Part shown: positions 9,091-17,795 of the stretch, piece by piece
Layout: each line of letters begins with the position of its first letter
Numbering within the stretch: the first letter of the stretch is position 1
NCBI GenBank assembly: GCA_965221845.1
Contig: OZ244919.1
Location: 2,294,001 to 2,358,000, forward strand
Length of the DNA stretch: 64,000 nucleotides
Direction: 5' to 3'
Source of the DNA: JAJEFO01 sp965221845
GTDB lineage: Bacteria > Pseudomonadota > Alphaproteobacteria > Rhodobacterales > Rhodobacteraceae
Notes under the pieces: generated by a model
Databases searched by the model: none
What the model saw: the letters and a program-made list of their open reading frames with translations, nothing else
Told to the model about the DNA's origin: nothing
Made by a program: the position numbers and the translations under genes

Positions 9091-9109
9091 AAGGAGACCC
9101 CCCCCCCCC
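9091..9109 (+). promoter_or_regulatory. Shine-Dalgarno plus C12 tract before the siderophore-binding gene
   Basis: AAGGAG (9091-9096) is followed after one A by twelve uninterrupted C residues (9098-9109) and then the ATG at 9110. The ribosome-binding spacer is thus almost entirely a homopolymer. Slippage would change the spacing (13 nt now; 5 to 9 is usual) and so translation efficiency. Confidence 0.65.
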
Positions 9110-9726
9110 ATGACCTGCAAATCCACTGCAAGACGCCTCTTGCCCGTCGTCGCGGCCGGAGCGCTCGCGCTGGCGTCGACAACCGTTGCCTCTGCCGAGA
9201 CCGTCACCGTGACCGACATCGCCGGCCGCACCGTCACGCTCGAGAAGGACCCCCGGAAAGTCGTTCTGGGCGAAGGGCGGATGATCTACACGCTGGCGCT
9301 TCTTGACCGGGGCGACCCGTTCCAGCGGGTCGTGGGCTGGAAGGACGACATGATCAAGTTCGATCCCGATGCATATCGCAAGTACCTGGCGGCGTTCCCG
9401 TCCGCCTCCTCCTTGCCGAACTTCGGCAGTCCCTATTCGGGCGAATGGAATCTTGAGGCCGTCATCGCGCTGGGGACCGAACTTGTGGTGATGAATCTCG
9501 GCAATCTTCTCAGGGCCCGGGAAAGCGGCATCATCCAAAGGCTTGAAGCGGCGGGAGTGGCGACGGTCTTTGTCGATTTCCGGCAGGATCCGACATCAAA
9601 CACCGTGCCCAGCATCCAGCTTCTCGGCCGGATCCTCGACAAGAGAGACGAAGCCGACGCTTTCACCGACTTCTGTCAGAGGCAGATGAAGGCGTGTTCT
9701 GGGGCATCCTTGATGCGGAAGGATGA
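9110..9726 (+). pseudogene. iron-siderophore ABC transporter binding protein, internally deleted
   Basis: It starts with a clear signal peptide (LLPVVAAGALALASTTVASA, cleavage near residue 30) and the FecB/BtuF-like opening VTVTDIAGRTVTLEKDPRKVV. The lobe-1 sequence runs to about residue 193 (FCQRQMK). The usual family length is about 350 residues. Immediately after, in the +1 frame, the sequence GVFWGILDAEG followed by TGA at 9724-9726 resembles the normal C-terminal end of such proteins. The whole second lobe is therefore missing through an out-of-frame internal deletion. Read without correction the frame runs on to 9790. It heads the operon with the FecCD permease and ATPase genes. Confidence 0.75.
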
Positions 9727-9786
9727 AGCGTGCCGTGCCGGTCTTGCGGAGTCGCAGGGCCGGCGCCCGCCTCCGAGGCCCGGACA

Positions 9787-10848
9787 ATGACAGTCGACGC
9801 AAATTCCGCTGGCATTCAGCGTGCCTACCTGGGTCAGATTGCCAGGCGCAGGGCCATGATCGTCCCTGACGTCCGGGCTCCTTCTGCTCAGCTTTCTGTT
9901 CGATGTGGCGACAGGACCGGCCATTACCCGCTCAGTGCCGTTTTCGAAGTCCTGATCGACCACATGGCCCACGGCGCCCGCTTGAAGGTGATCGTCTGGG
10001 ACTATCGGCTGCCTGTCGCCGTCACGGCTGCAGTGGTGGGTGCGCTTCTGGCCGTCTCGGGAGCGCAAATGCAGACGATCCTGAACAATCCACTGGCCGA
10101 ACCCTTTACCTTGGGGGTCTCGGCGGCAGCCAGTTTCGGCGCATCCCTTTCGATCGTGCTGGGCGTCAGCGTCATTCCCGCCGTCGGTCCGTACCTGGTG
10201 ACCGCGAACGCCTTCGTCTTCGCGCTCGCGACTTGCGGCCTCATACTGTTGGCGACGCGCATCAAGGGCGTCGGCTCCGAAACCATGATTCTCTTCGGCA
10301 TTGCGATCTTCTTCACGTTTTCGGCGCTGCTGGCCTTGATGCAGTACATGGCATCCGAGGATCAGATCGCCCGCATCGTGTTCTGGATGATGGGGTCGCT
10401 CAGCCGTGCGAGCTGGGAGAGAATCGCTCTTTGCGGGATGCTCCTGGCAGTTGCGATCCCGTTCAGCCTGATGCGGACATGGCCGATGACGGGGCTTCGA
10501 ATGGGCGAGGCGGCGGCCGAAAGCATGGGCGTGGACGTCGCGCGGCTGCGGATCGAGATGCTGGTCTGCATTTCGCTTCTGGCAGCGACGGCCGTGTCCT
10601 TTGTCGGCACTGTCGGCTTCGTGGGGCTTGTCGGTCCCCACATCGCGCGCATGCTCGTCGGCGAAGATCAACGGTACCTGGTTCCGCTGGCTGCGATCGT
10701 CGGCGCGCTCGTGCTGTCGCTCACGTCTCTCGTCGCGAAGTCAATCACGCCCGGCGTGATCTACCCTATCGGCATCATCACATCGCTTGTCGGCGTGCCG
10801 GTGTTCGTCTCGATCATCCTGGGCACGCGGCGGGAGAGACTGTCGTGA
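9787..10848 (+). CDS. FecCD-family iron-siderophore ABC permease, with offsetting frameshifts near its N-terminus
   Basis: The main frame has the FecCD core: YRLPVAVTAAVVGALLAVSGAQMQ, NNPLAEPFTLGVSAAASFGA and the ATPase-contact region GTVGFVGLVGPHIARMLVG near the C-terminus, with 8 to 9 membrane helices. It would import ferric siderophore or a related chelate. Between about 9862 and 9923 the main frame (PDVRAPSAQLSVRCGDR) is polar and unlike the family, while the +1 frame reads SLTSGLLLLSFLFDVATG, an excellent first transmembrane helix. Two offsetting frameshifts thus appear to scramble helix 1. The start at 9787 is chosen for GAGG 8 nt upstream. Function is doubtful. Confidence 0.75.
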   Translation: MTVDANSAGIQRAYLGQIARRRAMIVPDVRAPSAQLSVRCGDRTGHYPLSAVFEVLIDHMAHGARLKVIVWDYRLPVAVTAAVVGALLAVSGAQMQTILNNPLAEPFTLGVSAAASFGASLSIVLGVSVIPAVGPYLVTANAFVFALATCGLILLATRIKGVGSETMILFGIAIFFTFSALLALMQYMASEDQIARIVFWMMGSLSRASWERIALCGMLLAVAIPFSLMRTWPMTGLRMGEAAAESMGVDVARLRIEMLVCISLLAATAVSFVGTVGFVGLVGPHIARMLVGEDQRYLVPLAAIVGALVLSLTSLVAKSITPGVIYPIGIITSLVGVPVFVSIILGTRRERLS

Positions 10849-11618
10849 GACTCGACGTCACCAGCCTGTCAGCGCGCTACGGCAACCGCATGGTCCTGCA
10901 TGGCGTGTCGGTTCCCTGCATCGGCCCGGGCGCGTTCGTGGGTGTGATTGGACCGAACGCCTCGGGAAAGTCGACGCTCCTCAAGGCTTTGGCCGGCCTC
11001 GTGAAGCCCGCCTCTGGGGCCATCCGCCTCGGCGGCGGCGACATCACCCGTCTGACGCGGCGGGAACGTGCGCGACGTGTGGCATACATGCCGCAAGCCT
11101 TCGGCTGCAACGCGTTGCTGACAGTTTTCGAGAGCGTGCTTCTGGCGCTCAAGCAATCCACGGGCTGGCGGGTGCGCTCGGAGAACCTGGATCAGGTTGC
11201 GGCGACACTGGCGGCCCTTGGCCTTGGCGACCTGTCAGGCCGGGGAGTCGCGGACCTCAGCGGCGGGCAGGCCCAAATGGTCGCCGTTGCCCAGACACTC
11301 GTCCGTGCGCCGGACGTGATTCTTCTCGACGAGCCGACAAGCGCGCTGGATCTGCACCATCAGCTGTCCGTTCTCTCGGTGGTGCGACGGGAAGCGGCGC
11401 GTCGCAGGCCGGTGGTGATGGCAGCCCTTCACGACCTGAACCTCGCCGCGAAATTCTGCGACCGGCTGGTCCTCATCGGAGAAGGACGAATCCTGGCCGA
11501 CGGAAATCCCGAAGATGTCCTCGCCTTGCCCGATACCGGCAGAGCCTATCGTGTCGTGACCGATCTGGAACGAACCGCGAAAGGAGGGATCTATGTGGAT
11601 GCGCGCCTCCCGGCCTGA
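10845..11618 (+). CDS. iron-siderophore ABC transporter ATP-binding protein
   Basis: A 257-residue ATPase with Walker A (GPNASGKST) near residue 37, a Q-loop (MPQAFGCN), the signature LSGGQ near 138, Walker B (VILLDEPTSALD) near 160 and a switch His (LHDLNLAA) near 195. This is the FecE/FepC/BtuD pattern. It would energise import by the FecCD permease just upstream. The GTG start at 10845 overlaps the permease stop (GTGA). Unlike its two partners it looks intact. The sequence directly downstream is IS debris. Confidence 0.9.
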   Translation: MRLDVTSLSARYGNRMVLHGVSVPCIGPGAFVGVIGPNASGKSTLLKALAGLVKPASGAIRLGGGDITRLTRRERARRVAYMPQAFGCNALLTVFESVLLALKQSTGWRVRSENLDQVAATLAALGLGDLSGRGVADLSGGQAQMVAVAQTLVRAPDVILLDEPTSALDLHHQLSVLSVVRREAARRRPVVMAALHDLNLAAKFCDRLVLIGEGRILADGNPEDVLALPDTGRAYRVVTDLERTAKGGIYVDARLPA

Positions 11619-11663
11619 CGTCCGAGAAGACACCGCGCGGTCGCGTGCCGGGCGTGCATCGCA

Positions 11664-12372
11664 TCAAGGCTGACGACGCGTCCGGATCACATCGAGATCA
11701 CTGGAAAGCCTGCGCACGGCCGGGATCTCGTTGCTCCTGTCCGCGACCTCGACCTGGCGGCGCGCCAGGCCGGTGCCATGCCCGGCCGCCGCGACCGTCA
11801 TCCGCCGCCCGGCATCGGTCTGCCGCGAGGCGCCGCGGACGTCCTTGCCGTCCATGGCGGGCGGCGTGCCGGCGCAGGCCCGTCGCCTCGCGGGCGTCGT
11901 CGGCGAGTCCGTGCATGAAGATCTCCCCGGGCCGGCCGTGACGGCGGAAGCGCGCGGCGCCGCCGGACCCGCGCGCGAAGCCGCGCGTCAGCCCCGGCGA
12001 GCGCCGGTTCGACGCGCGGCAGCCGGCGCCCGTGAACCGCGGGACGTCGACGAACGTCTCCGCAAGCAGGGCCGGGGCAGCCGTGCGCGGCCTCGACGTC
12101 GGCGGACAGCCGGCGCAGGCCGGGCCCGGCACGCGGGACGCCGGGGCGCGGGATGACGAAGCGGGCGTTGCTGCAGGCCGGGTGCAGGCGCCGGGACCGC
12201 CGGTCCGGCGACCGCCCGGTCCAGCGGTCCCGCGCGGCCGGCCTGGACGCGCCCGCCGCGGGTCGGGCTCACCGTGACCGCGCGCAGGTCGACGGACGGA
12301 TCCGGCGTCGGAAGAGCCGCCATGGCCGGCACGCTGCCACGTCAGGAACGGAATCGCCGACCCTGAAATCAC
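11664..12372 (-). pseudogene. transposase relic with DruA-like (DUF4338) N-terminal and ISAs1-type DDE parts
   Basis: Reading leftward, one frame contains AETFVDVPRFTGAGCRASN, typical of DUF4338/DruA domains, followed by RRHGRPGEIFMHGL. Another frame, ending at 11664, contains MDGKDVRGASRQTD and VADRSNEIPAVRRL, the start of an ISAs1-type DDE domain (first catalytic Asp in MDGK). The C-terminal half with the other catalytic residues is absent. Frameshifts and truncation make this a relic. It fills the space between the iron ABC operon and an IS1595 remnant. DruA domains occur in such transposases as well as in Druantia defence proteins. Confidence 0.6.
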
Positions 12373-12432
12373 GGCGTGTAGTCACTGGGCCGACAATAAA
12401 ATCGTCGTGACTGTTCAGGTTCTAACGGAACT

Positions 12433-13062
12433 GAAGGCTTATCCCTTTGACTACGGTGCCGCAAGATGCTGTGCCGGCGGCCGGTCGCCGGATCCCCGGC
12501 GGAATCCGCGTGGCGGCGCCGCGCGGCGGCCCGGACGGTGCCGGAAGGCGGGGATTCGGGTGGTGCGCGGGTGCGCGTGTGCGCCCGCCGGTGCCGTGGC
12601 GGAATCCGGGCGCGGGATCCGACCGGATCAGGCGCGTCCCCCGACGATGTCGTGACACGTTGCGGGCGGCAGCCCCGGGCCGATGCCGAGGAGGCTGTCG
12701 AGGGACGTCCGCCTGTGGCGGCGGCGGTTCCATCGGAAGACGAACCCGTCCAGGCATCGCTGGACATGCCTGCGGCGCAGGCCGTGATGCACGCCCATGG
12801 CCCGGCGCTTGAGGTTGGAGAACGTCCGGTGGACCCGGGTCAGGACCTCGTGCGCCCTGCGGCCGCCGACCACCCTTTCCTCCCGCGGGTGCCCGGCGCA
12901 GGCGTCGTCGTCCGGGAAGATCTCCTCGAACTCCTGGCGGGACATGGGCCGGTCGTGTTTCCATCGCGATGCCATGGGGAGAACACAAGGCGAACGGAAC
13001 GGATCGTCAACCCCCGCCGGACACAAAATGTGGACATGCCTTGGTCAAAGGGATAAGCCTTC
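12433..13062 (-). mobile_element. IS1595-family element, internally deleted, 630 bp
   Basis: The terminal inverted repeats GAAGGCTTATCCCTTTGAC (12433-12451) and its complement (13044-13062) are perfect over 19 bp. Both sides are flanked by GGAACT (12427-12432 and 13063-13068), a readable 6-bp target duplication. The inside holds only the two ends of an IS1595 transposase, so it is a non-autonomous deletion derivative of an element normally about 1 kb long. Confidence 0.8.
12628..12945 (-). pseudogene. IS1595-family transposase with central deletion
   Basis: The 105-residue frame starts MSRQEFEEIFPDDDACAGH, the characteristic IS1595 N-terminus, and jumps directly to RVHRTFSNLKRRAMGVHHG and DGFVFRWNRR...SLLGIG, the characteristic C-terminus. 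The zinc-ribbon and most of the DDE/N core, normally about 190 residues, are gone without loss of frame. It cannot transpose by itself but keeps both ends and might be moved in trans. Confidence 0.78.
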
Positions 13063-13458
13063 GGAACTGTTCAGGTACAAGATGCTGTCCTGATGCCCGG
13101 TCTTTGCGGACATCTGGTATCATGTACGGGGGCCGCATTCAAGACTGATGGACCTGACGGTTGCCGGCGACGGATCTGCATCCCGACAACCACAACACTT
13201 AGCCTTACGATACGTATCGAGGACGAATTGTGGTGCTGAACGGTTACAAATCGTAAATCGTCCTGCAATATGCGCGTATGACCTTTCGGTCCCCTCGTTC
13301 ATACGTTCCGGTACCAGGCATTGGGAACTTCTCGGAGGGGGACCGGATGCCGTCCGACGCTCTCGTGAATCAGCCGCGCGCGCCCGTTGCAACGCAGGTC
13401 GAACGCGCAGCCTCCAAAGTAGGCCTCCGGCGCGGCAGGCCAAGTGCCGGCGGAGGAG
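13063..13458. other. 396-bp gene-free region, locally AT-richer, with a 12-bp palindrome
   Basis: No coding frame resembles a known protein. The stretch 13190-13300 has clearly lower GC than its surroundings. It contains a perfect 12-bp palindrome, CGATACGTATCG, at 13208-13219. It lies beyond the 3' end of the leftward aldehyde dehydrogenase gene. No promoter could be assigned. Confidence 0.4.
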
Positions 13459-14886
13459 TCACGGGGCGATGTAGCTGGTCTTGACCGTCGTGTAGAACTC
13501 GCGCGCGTAGCTTCCCTGCTCCCGCGGACCGTAGCTGGACCCCTTCCGGCCCCCGAACGGCACATGGGGATCGACACCTGCCGTGGGCAGGTTCACCATG
13601 ACCATTCCGGCCTGCGCATGACGGCGGAAATGGCTCGCCGCCTTCAGCGAGGTCGTGCATATGCCCGCGGAGAGGCCGAATTCGGTGTCGTTGGCGATCG
13701 CGAGCGCTTCATCGTAGTCGGCTGCCTTGATGACGGACGCGCAGGGCCCGAAGATCTCTTCGCGGCTCACGCGCATCGCGTTCGTGGCCGCCCCGAACAC
13801 GGCCGGGCGCTGGTAAAAGCCCGGCCCGTCGGCGCGTTCGCCGCCCGTGACGTCGCAGCCTTCCTCCTTCGCAAGCGCCACGTAGCCGAGGTTTCGTTCA
13901 AGCTGGGACCGGTCAACGACCGGGCCGATCTGCGTCGCCGGATCGAGCGCGTCCCCGACCTTCAGGCCCGAAGCCGCCGCGACCAGCCTTTCCACGAACG
14001 CGTCATGGATGCCCGCCGTCACGATCAGCCGCGAGGACGCCGTGCAACGCTGCCCGGTAGAGAAGAAGGCGCCGTTGACCGACGTGTCCACCGCGACCTC
14101 CAGGTCGGCGTCGTCCAGAACCACCATCGGGTTCTTGCCGCCCATTTCCATCTGCACCTTCTTGCCGCCCTCCGCGCAGGCCAAGGCAATTCCGCGACCG
14201 GTCGGAACCGAACCGGTGAAGCTGATCGCGTCGATGTCCGGATGCCCGACCATGCGCGTGCCGACGGTCGACCCCCGGCCCATGACAAGGTTGAAGACGC
14301 CGTCGGGGCAGCCGGCCTCCTTCAGTGACCTGGCGATCTCCCACGCGCAGGCGGGCGTCAGGTCAGCCGGCTTGAGGAGGACGCAATTTCCGCAGGCGAG
14401 CGCCGGCGCGATCTTCCAGGCCGGTATTGCGATCGGAAAGTTCCAGGGCGTGATGAGGCCGACAACGCCGACCGGCTCGCGCTCGATCAGGATTTCGACG
14501 CCCGGGCGGATGGAAGGGACCGCCTCGCCGCCGACCCGCAATGCCTCGCCCGCATAGAACTTGAATATCTGGGCCGCCCGCGTCGCCTCCCCGATTCCTT
14601 CCGCAAGCGTCTTGCCTTCCTCGCGACTCAGAAGCCGCCCCAGCTCCTCGCGGCGCGCCATCAGGTCGACGCCGACCCTTTCCAGAATGTCATGGCGCAC
14701 TTGCGGGGACGCGCCGGCCCATCCGGAAAGCGCGTGCCGGGCAGCGTCCGCCGCCGCATCGACCGCCGCCGCATCGCCCCGGGCGAATTCCCCGATCACG
14801 TCATCGGTGTTTGAGGGATTTATGTTGGGCACCGCCTCGGTGCCGACGACCCATTCGCCGCCAATCAGGTTTTCGTGTACACCCAT
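13459..14886 (-). CDS. NAD(P)-dependent aldehyde dehydrogenase (2-oxoglutarate-semialdehyde dehydrogenase-like)
   Basis: A 475-residue ALDH superfamily enzyme: TPWNFPIAIPAWKIAPALACGN near residues 145-166 (catalytic Asn), the nucleotide-binding FTGSVPTGRGI near 222-232, the general-base region MEMGGKNP near 247-254, the nucleophile in FFSTGQRCTASSR near 275-287, and EEIFGP near 377. VFNLVMGRGSTVG and the overall pattern resemble KGSADH-type enzymes that oxidise 2-oxoglutarate semialdehyde in sugar or hydroxyproline catabolism. The exact substrate is not proven. It stands alone between IS-rich stretches; the ATG at 14886 gives a standard N-terminus (NLIGGEWV). Confidence 0.88.
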   Translation of the reverse strand: MGVHENLIGGEWVVGTEAVPNINPSNTDDVIGEFARGDAAAVDAAADAARHALSGWAGASPQVRHDILERVGVDLMARREELGRLLSREEGKTLAEGIGEATRAAQIFKFYAGEALRVGGEAVPSIRPGVEILIEREPVGVVGLITPWNFPIAIPAWKIAPALACGNCVLLKPADLTPACAWEIARSLKEAGCPDGVFNLVMGRGSTVGTRMVGHPDIDAISFTGSVPTGRGIALACAEGGKKVQMEMGGKNPMVVLDDADLEVAVDTSVNGAFFSTGQRCTASSRLIVTAGIHDAFVERLVAAASGLKVGDALDPATQIGPVVDRSQLERNLGYVALAKEEGCDVTGGERADGPGFYQRPAVFGAATNAMRVSREEIFGPCASVIKAADYDEALAIANDTEFGLSAGICTTSLKAASHFRRHAQAGMVMVNLPTAGVDPHVPFGGRKGSSYGPREQGSYAREFYTTVKTSYIAP

Positions 14887-15423
14887 GATCGCTCCGTTGT
14901 CCCAGGACCCTTCAACCGCCTGTCCGTCTCATGCCCGTCACTCGCTCGACTGCCGGCTTGAACGGCGAAGGCCGGCGGAACATCGTCCGCCACGCTTGGG
15001 CAACAAACAGCGCCGGCGCCGTGAGAGCAAGAGAGAAAGGCGAAAGTGGCCGCGCGCCAGAATGAGCGTGCGAGGCACAGATCCCCGTCCGCCAAGTCGA
15101 GAAAGGGCCCCAGGACGTCATCCGTCATCAGTTTCTGGGAACGGCGTCTGTCACGTGGTCTCTCCCTCGTGCATGCCGCGCCGCGGCGGTCCCGTGCGCC
15201 GGCGCTTCCGCCGCGCCATGCGCCCGGGCGCGCGCCTGAAGTGGCAAGGGATTCCGCAATGATCGCGCAAGATCTTGTTATGGCCTCTTCTTTCCGATCT
15301 CGTGGCGGAGAGACAGACCGCCGCAGGCCGTTTTCGTCCTGTTTCAAATCAATGAAAAAGTGAAATGATATCAGTGGTTTGGCTGTGCATCCGGTAGCTT
15401 GCACGATCAGCCATTATCAACTA
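14887..15423. other. 537-bp region without a recognisable gene
   Basis: It lies upstream of the leftward aldehyde dehydrogenase gene and should contain its promoter. GC content falls in the last ~140 bp (15284-15423). No conserved open frame, tRNA or clear operator was found. It ends at a solitary IS end at 15424. Confidence 0.45.
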
Positions 15424-15449
15424 GGGCCCGTTGACAGTTGTCTTGCCCA
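15424..15449. repeat. solitary end of the 8145-9025 IS type
   Basis: GGGCCCGTTGACAGTTG at 15424-15440 is identical to the inward-read right end of the IS at 8145-9025, and like that element's left end it is preceded by CTA. No partner end or transposase follows, so this is a truncated element relic. Confidence 0.65.
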
Positions 15450-15515
15450 TTCTGTTTCTTGTAGAGGTCGGACATATGCTTGCGGATGGGTGTGCTCGGC
15501 TTTCATGACATCATG

Positions 15516-15788
15516 TCAGAAGAGGCTTTGGAGAAACTGGATCGCCCTGGGAGCGGCGGCCAGGATCGCCGTCACGGCCGCGATGACAATGGCTATCTGC
15601 CACCAACGCGAGGAAACCATGCGGTCGGTGGCCGTTGCAATGCGGTCCGCCAGCGCCGCGTCACGATCCGCCATCCGGCGCTCGAAACGTTCCAGCGCCT
15701 TTTCATATGTCGCCTGATGCGTGTTCATGCGTTCCTCCAAGACGGCGAGCTGCCGCGCGAGTGCGTGAATGTCCGGCGCGCCGCCCAT
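15516..15788 (-). CDS. small coiled-coil protein with C-terminal membrane anchor
   Basis: The 90-residue product has an amphipathic, charged helix (about residues 8-55, LARQLAVLEERMNTH then repeated Glu/Arg/Ala) followed by a single hydrophobic segment (IAIVIAAVTAILAA, about 64-78) and a short tail. This predicts a tail-anchored or bitopic membrane protein with a coiled-coil. The family was not recognised. It is clearly related to the protein at 56621-56938 (shared PxIHxLAxQ and LxEERMxT) and to a relic at 39357. The ATG at 15788 has GAGG 4 nt upstream. Two paralogues retaining the same layout suggest a real gene rather than chance. Confidence 0.6.
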   Translation of the reverse strand: MGGAPDIHALARQLAVLEERMNTHQATYEKALERFERRMADRDAALADRIATATDRMVSSRWWQIAIVIAAVTAILAAAPRAIQFLQSLF

Positions 15789-15876
15789 GCCTCAATGTAG
15801 GCGACGGGCAGGTGATTCTCAATGCGTTTGTGCTCAACCCCCAAAAGTAACAAACGAAGGCACATGCGGGTGCAGC

Positions 15877-17498
15877 CAGCAATTCCCGCCAGCCTGACCG
15901 TCGGTGCGCGAAGGCGCGGTCATGGCGGGCGGCGGTTCCGTGTGCGCACGACCGGCGGCCGGGCGGCGGCCCGGGATCGTGGCGTTGCCGGCGAAGGGCG
16001 GGATCGGGGCCGTCCGGGCGTGGCCGGGGCGGTCACGGCCCGGCACGGACGGGCCGGCATGGTCCTCCTTGCCAGGCTCTCCCGCGAGCGCGCGGCAGGG
16101 GTCTTCCAGTCCCGGAAGACGAAGGTCCGGCCGGTTCCCGCATCCGGTCCCGGAGGCAGGGGATGCGTTCCTGACGTTCCCGCGCCCGTCCGAACGGCGG
16201 GCAGCAGTGCCGCCGCACCGGTCGATCAGGAAGGCGGGCATGGCGAGCGTCATGAAGACGCCCCATGGGCGGTTTCCGCCATGGCCGGAGCCGTGCCCGA
16301 AGCTGCAGCCCTCCCGCGTCCCGGTGCCCGGAACGTCTCGTTCCCGGTCGCCCGCCTGCGGCGGCCGCACCGCATGACGGACACGCCGTGTCCCGGACGG
16401 GCGGGAGGTCGGCGGCCCGCGAGAACCTCCGGACCCTCCCTTTCGTGCCGGTCTCCCCGCATCCGGGCATGTCGGTCTTCAGGCCGAAGTTCGCGTCGTC
16501 GGCCGGCAGGCCGCGGTCCCGTTCGAAGCGGTGCACGATGCCGGTCTTCCCGTCGCGCCTCTCCCATGTCTCCTTCGTCCCGCTGGCATCGAGCCAGCCG
16601 GACGGCGGCCCGTGGTCGCCCGGCTTCGCGCCCGGGACGGGCGGAAGCCCTTCTCCGCTCACGCAGCATGACGTGCGGGCCGTTGGACGCCAGCCCGTCC
16701 TCGACGACGACCGCCTTCATGTGCGGATGCTCCCGGCGGAGGTCCCCGGCGAGCCGCCTCAAGGCGTTCGGCTCGCAGTCGTTCCTCCTCCTGCCGTCCT
16801 CGTTCCGGACCGGCTCCGGGGCCGGCGGGAACGCCCCGGCGTGGTCGGGACGGACGGTCGCCGCGCCCAGTGCCTGATGGCAGGAGGTCCTCGACCCGTC
16901 GCGGCGGGTCCTGACGCGGGCGGCGCCTGCGGACGGCCTTGTGCGAGGAGCGGCGGCCGGTCCCGTCCGCCGCGACCGGGAGACGCCCGCCGAACGCCGT
17001 CCGGCCCTCCAGCACCTTCCCGCGCTGCAGGGCGGCGTGGACGCCCCCGGACCGCAGCGGCGGAGGCCGCGGGGGCCGGCCTCGTCGAGCCGCTCGCGCA
17101 TCCGCGTGTCCGACGGCGCCTTCCCCACGCCGAAGAGCGCGCGCAGGTTGCGCGCCCGGACCGGATCCTCGCCGCCCCGCACCTGCCGGCCGGACTGCAG
17201 AAGCGACGGGATCCCGGGCGAGAAGACCGCGAGCCCCGACGTCAGGCCTACCGGAAGGCTGAAGTCGCGCGTGCCGGTCGGGCCGGGGATGCGGTCGAAG
17301 CATGCACGCACGGCGCGAAGCACGGCCCTGGCATCGACGGATGCCTGCGAAAGGAATCTCCGGACATCTGCTGCCCGGCCTTTGCCTGTCTGGCCGCGGC
17401 AAGGCCGATTCGGCGGGGAAAGTCTGTGACAGGAAAATTCGTGGCTGCCGCGCAACCAGATGACAACAAACGAAAGGAAATCCTGTCGGGAATCGCTG
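15877..17498 (-). mobile_element. IS4-like element copy 1 (1622 bp), nested in a small inverted-repeat element
   Basis: The ends are CAGCAATTCCCG (15877) and CGGGAATCGCTG (17487-17498), imperfect inverted repeats of about 16 bp. The flanks are the same 9 bp, GGGTGCAGC, at 15868-15876 and 17499-17507: a clean target duplication. Copy 2 at 32084-33772 is near-identical over its length. The IS landed inside the end of the small element at 17499-17642. A 9-bp duplication and ~16-bp ends fit an IS4-like family; the exact family was not assigned. Confidence 0.85.
16050..17380 (-). pseudogene. DDE transposase of IS copy 1, frameshifted
   Basis: Pieces of one transposase are spread over all three minus frames: FDRIPGP...SLPVGLTSGLAVFSPGIPSLLQ near the start, then VHAALQRGKVLEG and a DGTG segment (first catalytic Asp), then KAVVVEDGLASNGPH (second Asp), and GNETFR (Glu) with FLIDRCGGH towards the end. 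At least three frame changes are needed to join them. The same breaks appear in copy 2, so the element was already defective, or was sequenced with the same errors, before it multiplied. Boundaries are approximate. Confidence 0.7.
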
Positions 17499-17642
17499 GG
17501 GTGCAGCCCAATTTTTTGACTCGGGCCCCCAATGGTCCAACTTGCCTGCAGTTCAAGAGAGTCGGGCAGCCTTATTTTCTTGACAAAGTGATGGTGCGGC
17601 AGCGCCAGCGAATCATGGCGGTCAAAAAATTGGGATGCACCC
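17499..17642. repeat. MITE-like element with 22-bp inverted repeats
   Basis: Arms at 17499-17520 and 17621-17642 are inverted copies (21 of 22 match; core CCCAATTTTTTGAC). The element is flanked by GGCACATGC at 15859-15867 and 17643-17651, a 9-bp duplication, once IS copy 1, which split it 9 bp from its left end, is removed. The restored length is about 144 bp with no coding capacity, the definition of a miniature inverted-repeat element. Confidence 0.75.
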
Positions 17643-17705
17643 GGCACATGCAAACCCTTTTCAGGGGCATTTTCACATAAATTTCAGTGACATGAGCAAT
17701 ATGCT

Positions 17706-17795
17706 TGGCGGAGAGACAGGGATTCGAACCCTGGAGACGGTTTCCCGCCTACACGCGTTCCAGGCGTGCGCCTTCGACCACTCGGCCACCTCTCC
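17706..17795 (-). tRNA. tRNA-Ser (anticodon GGA)
   Basis: The minus strand folds into a class II tRNA: acceptor GGAGAGG/TCTCTCC, D-arm GCCGAGTGGTCGAAGGC, anticodon stem-loop CACGC-CTGGAAC-GCGTG with GGA, a long variable arm (TAGGCGGGAAACCGTC) and the T-loop GGTTCGAATCC. The CCA end is encoded (17706-17708). It reads UCC and UCU serine codons. It lies 54 bp right of the MITE-like element. Confidence 0.96.

Noticed and set aside
11664..12372. Druantia-type defence gene (DruA domain)
   Set aside because: The DruA-like segment is frameshifted and followed by an ISAs1-type DDE start (MDGKDVRG). DUF4338 also occurs in transposases, and no DruB-E or helicase gene is nearby.
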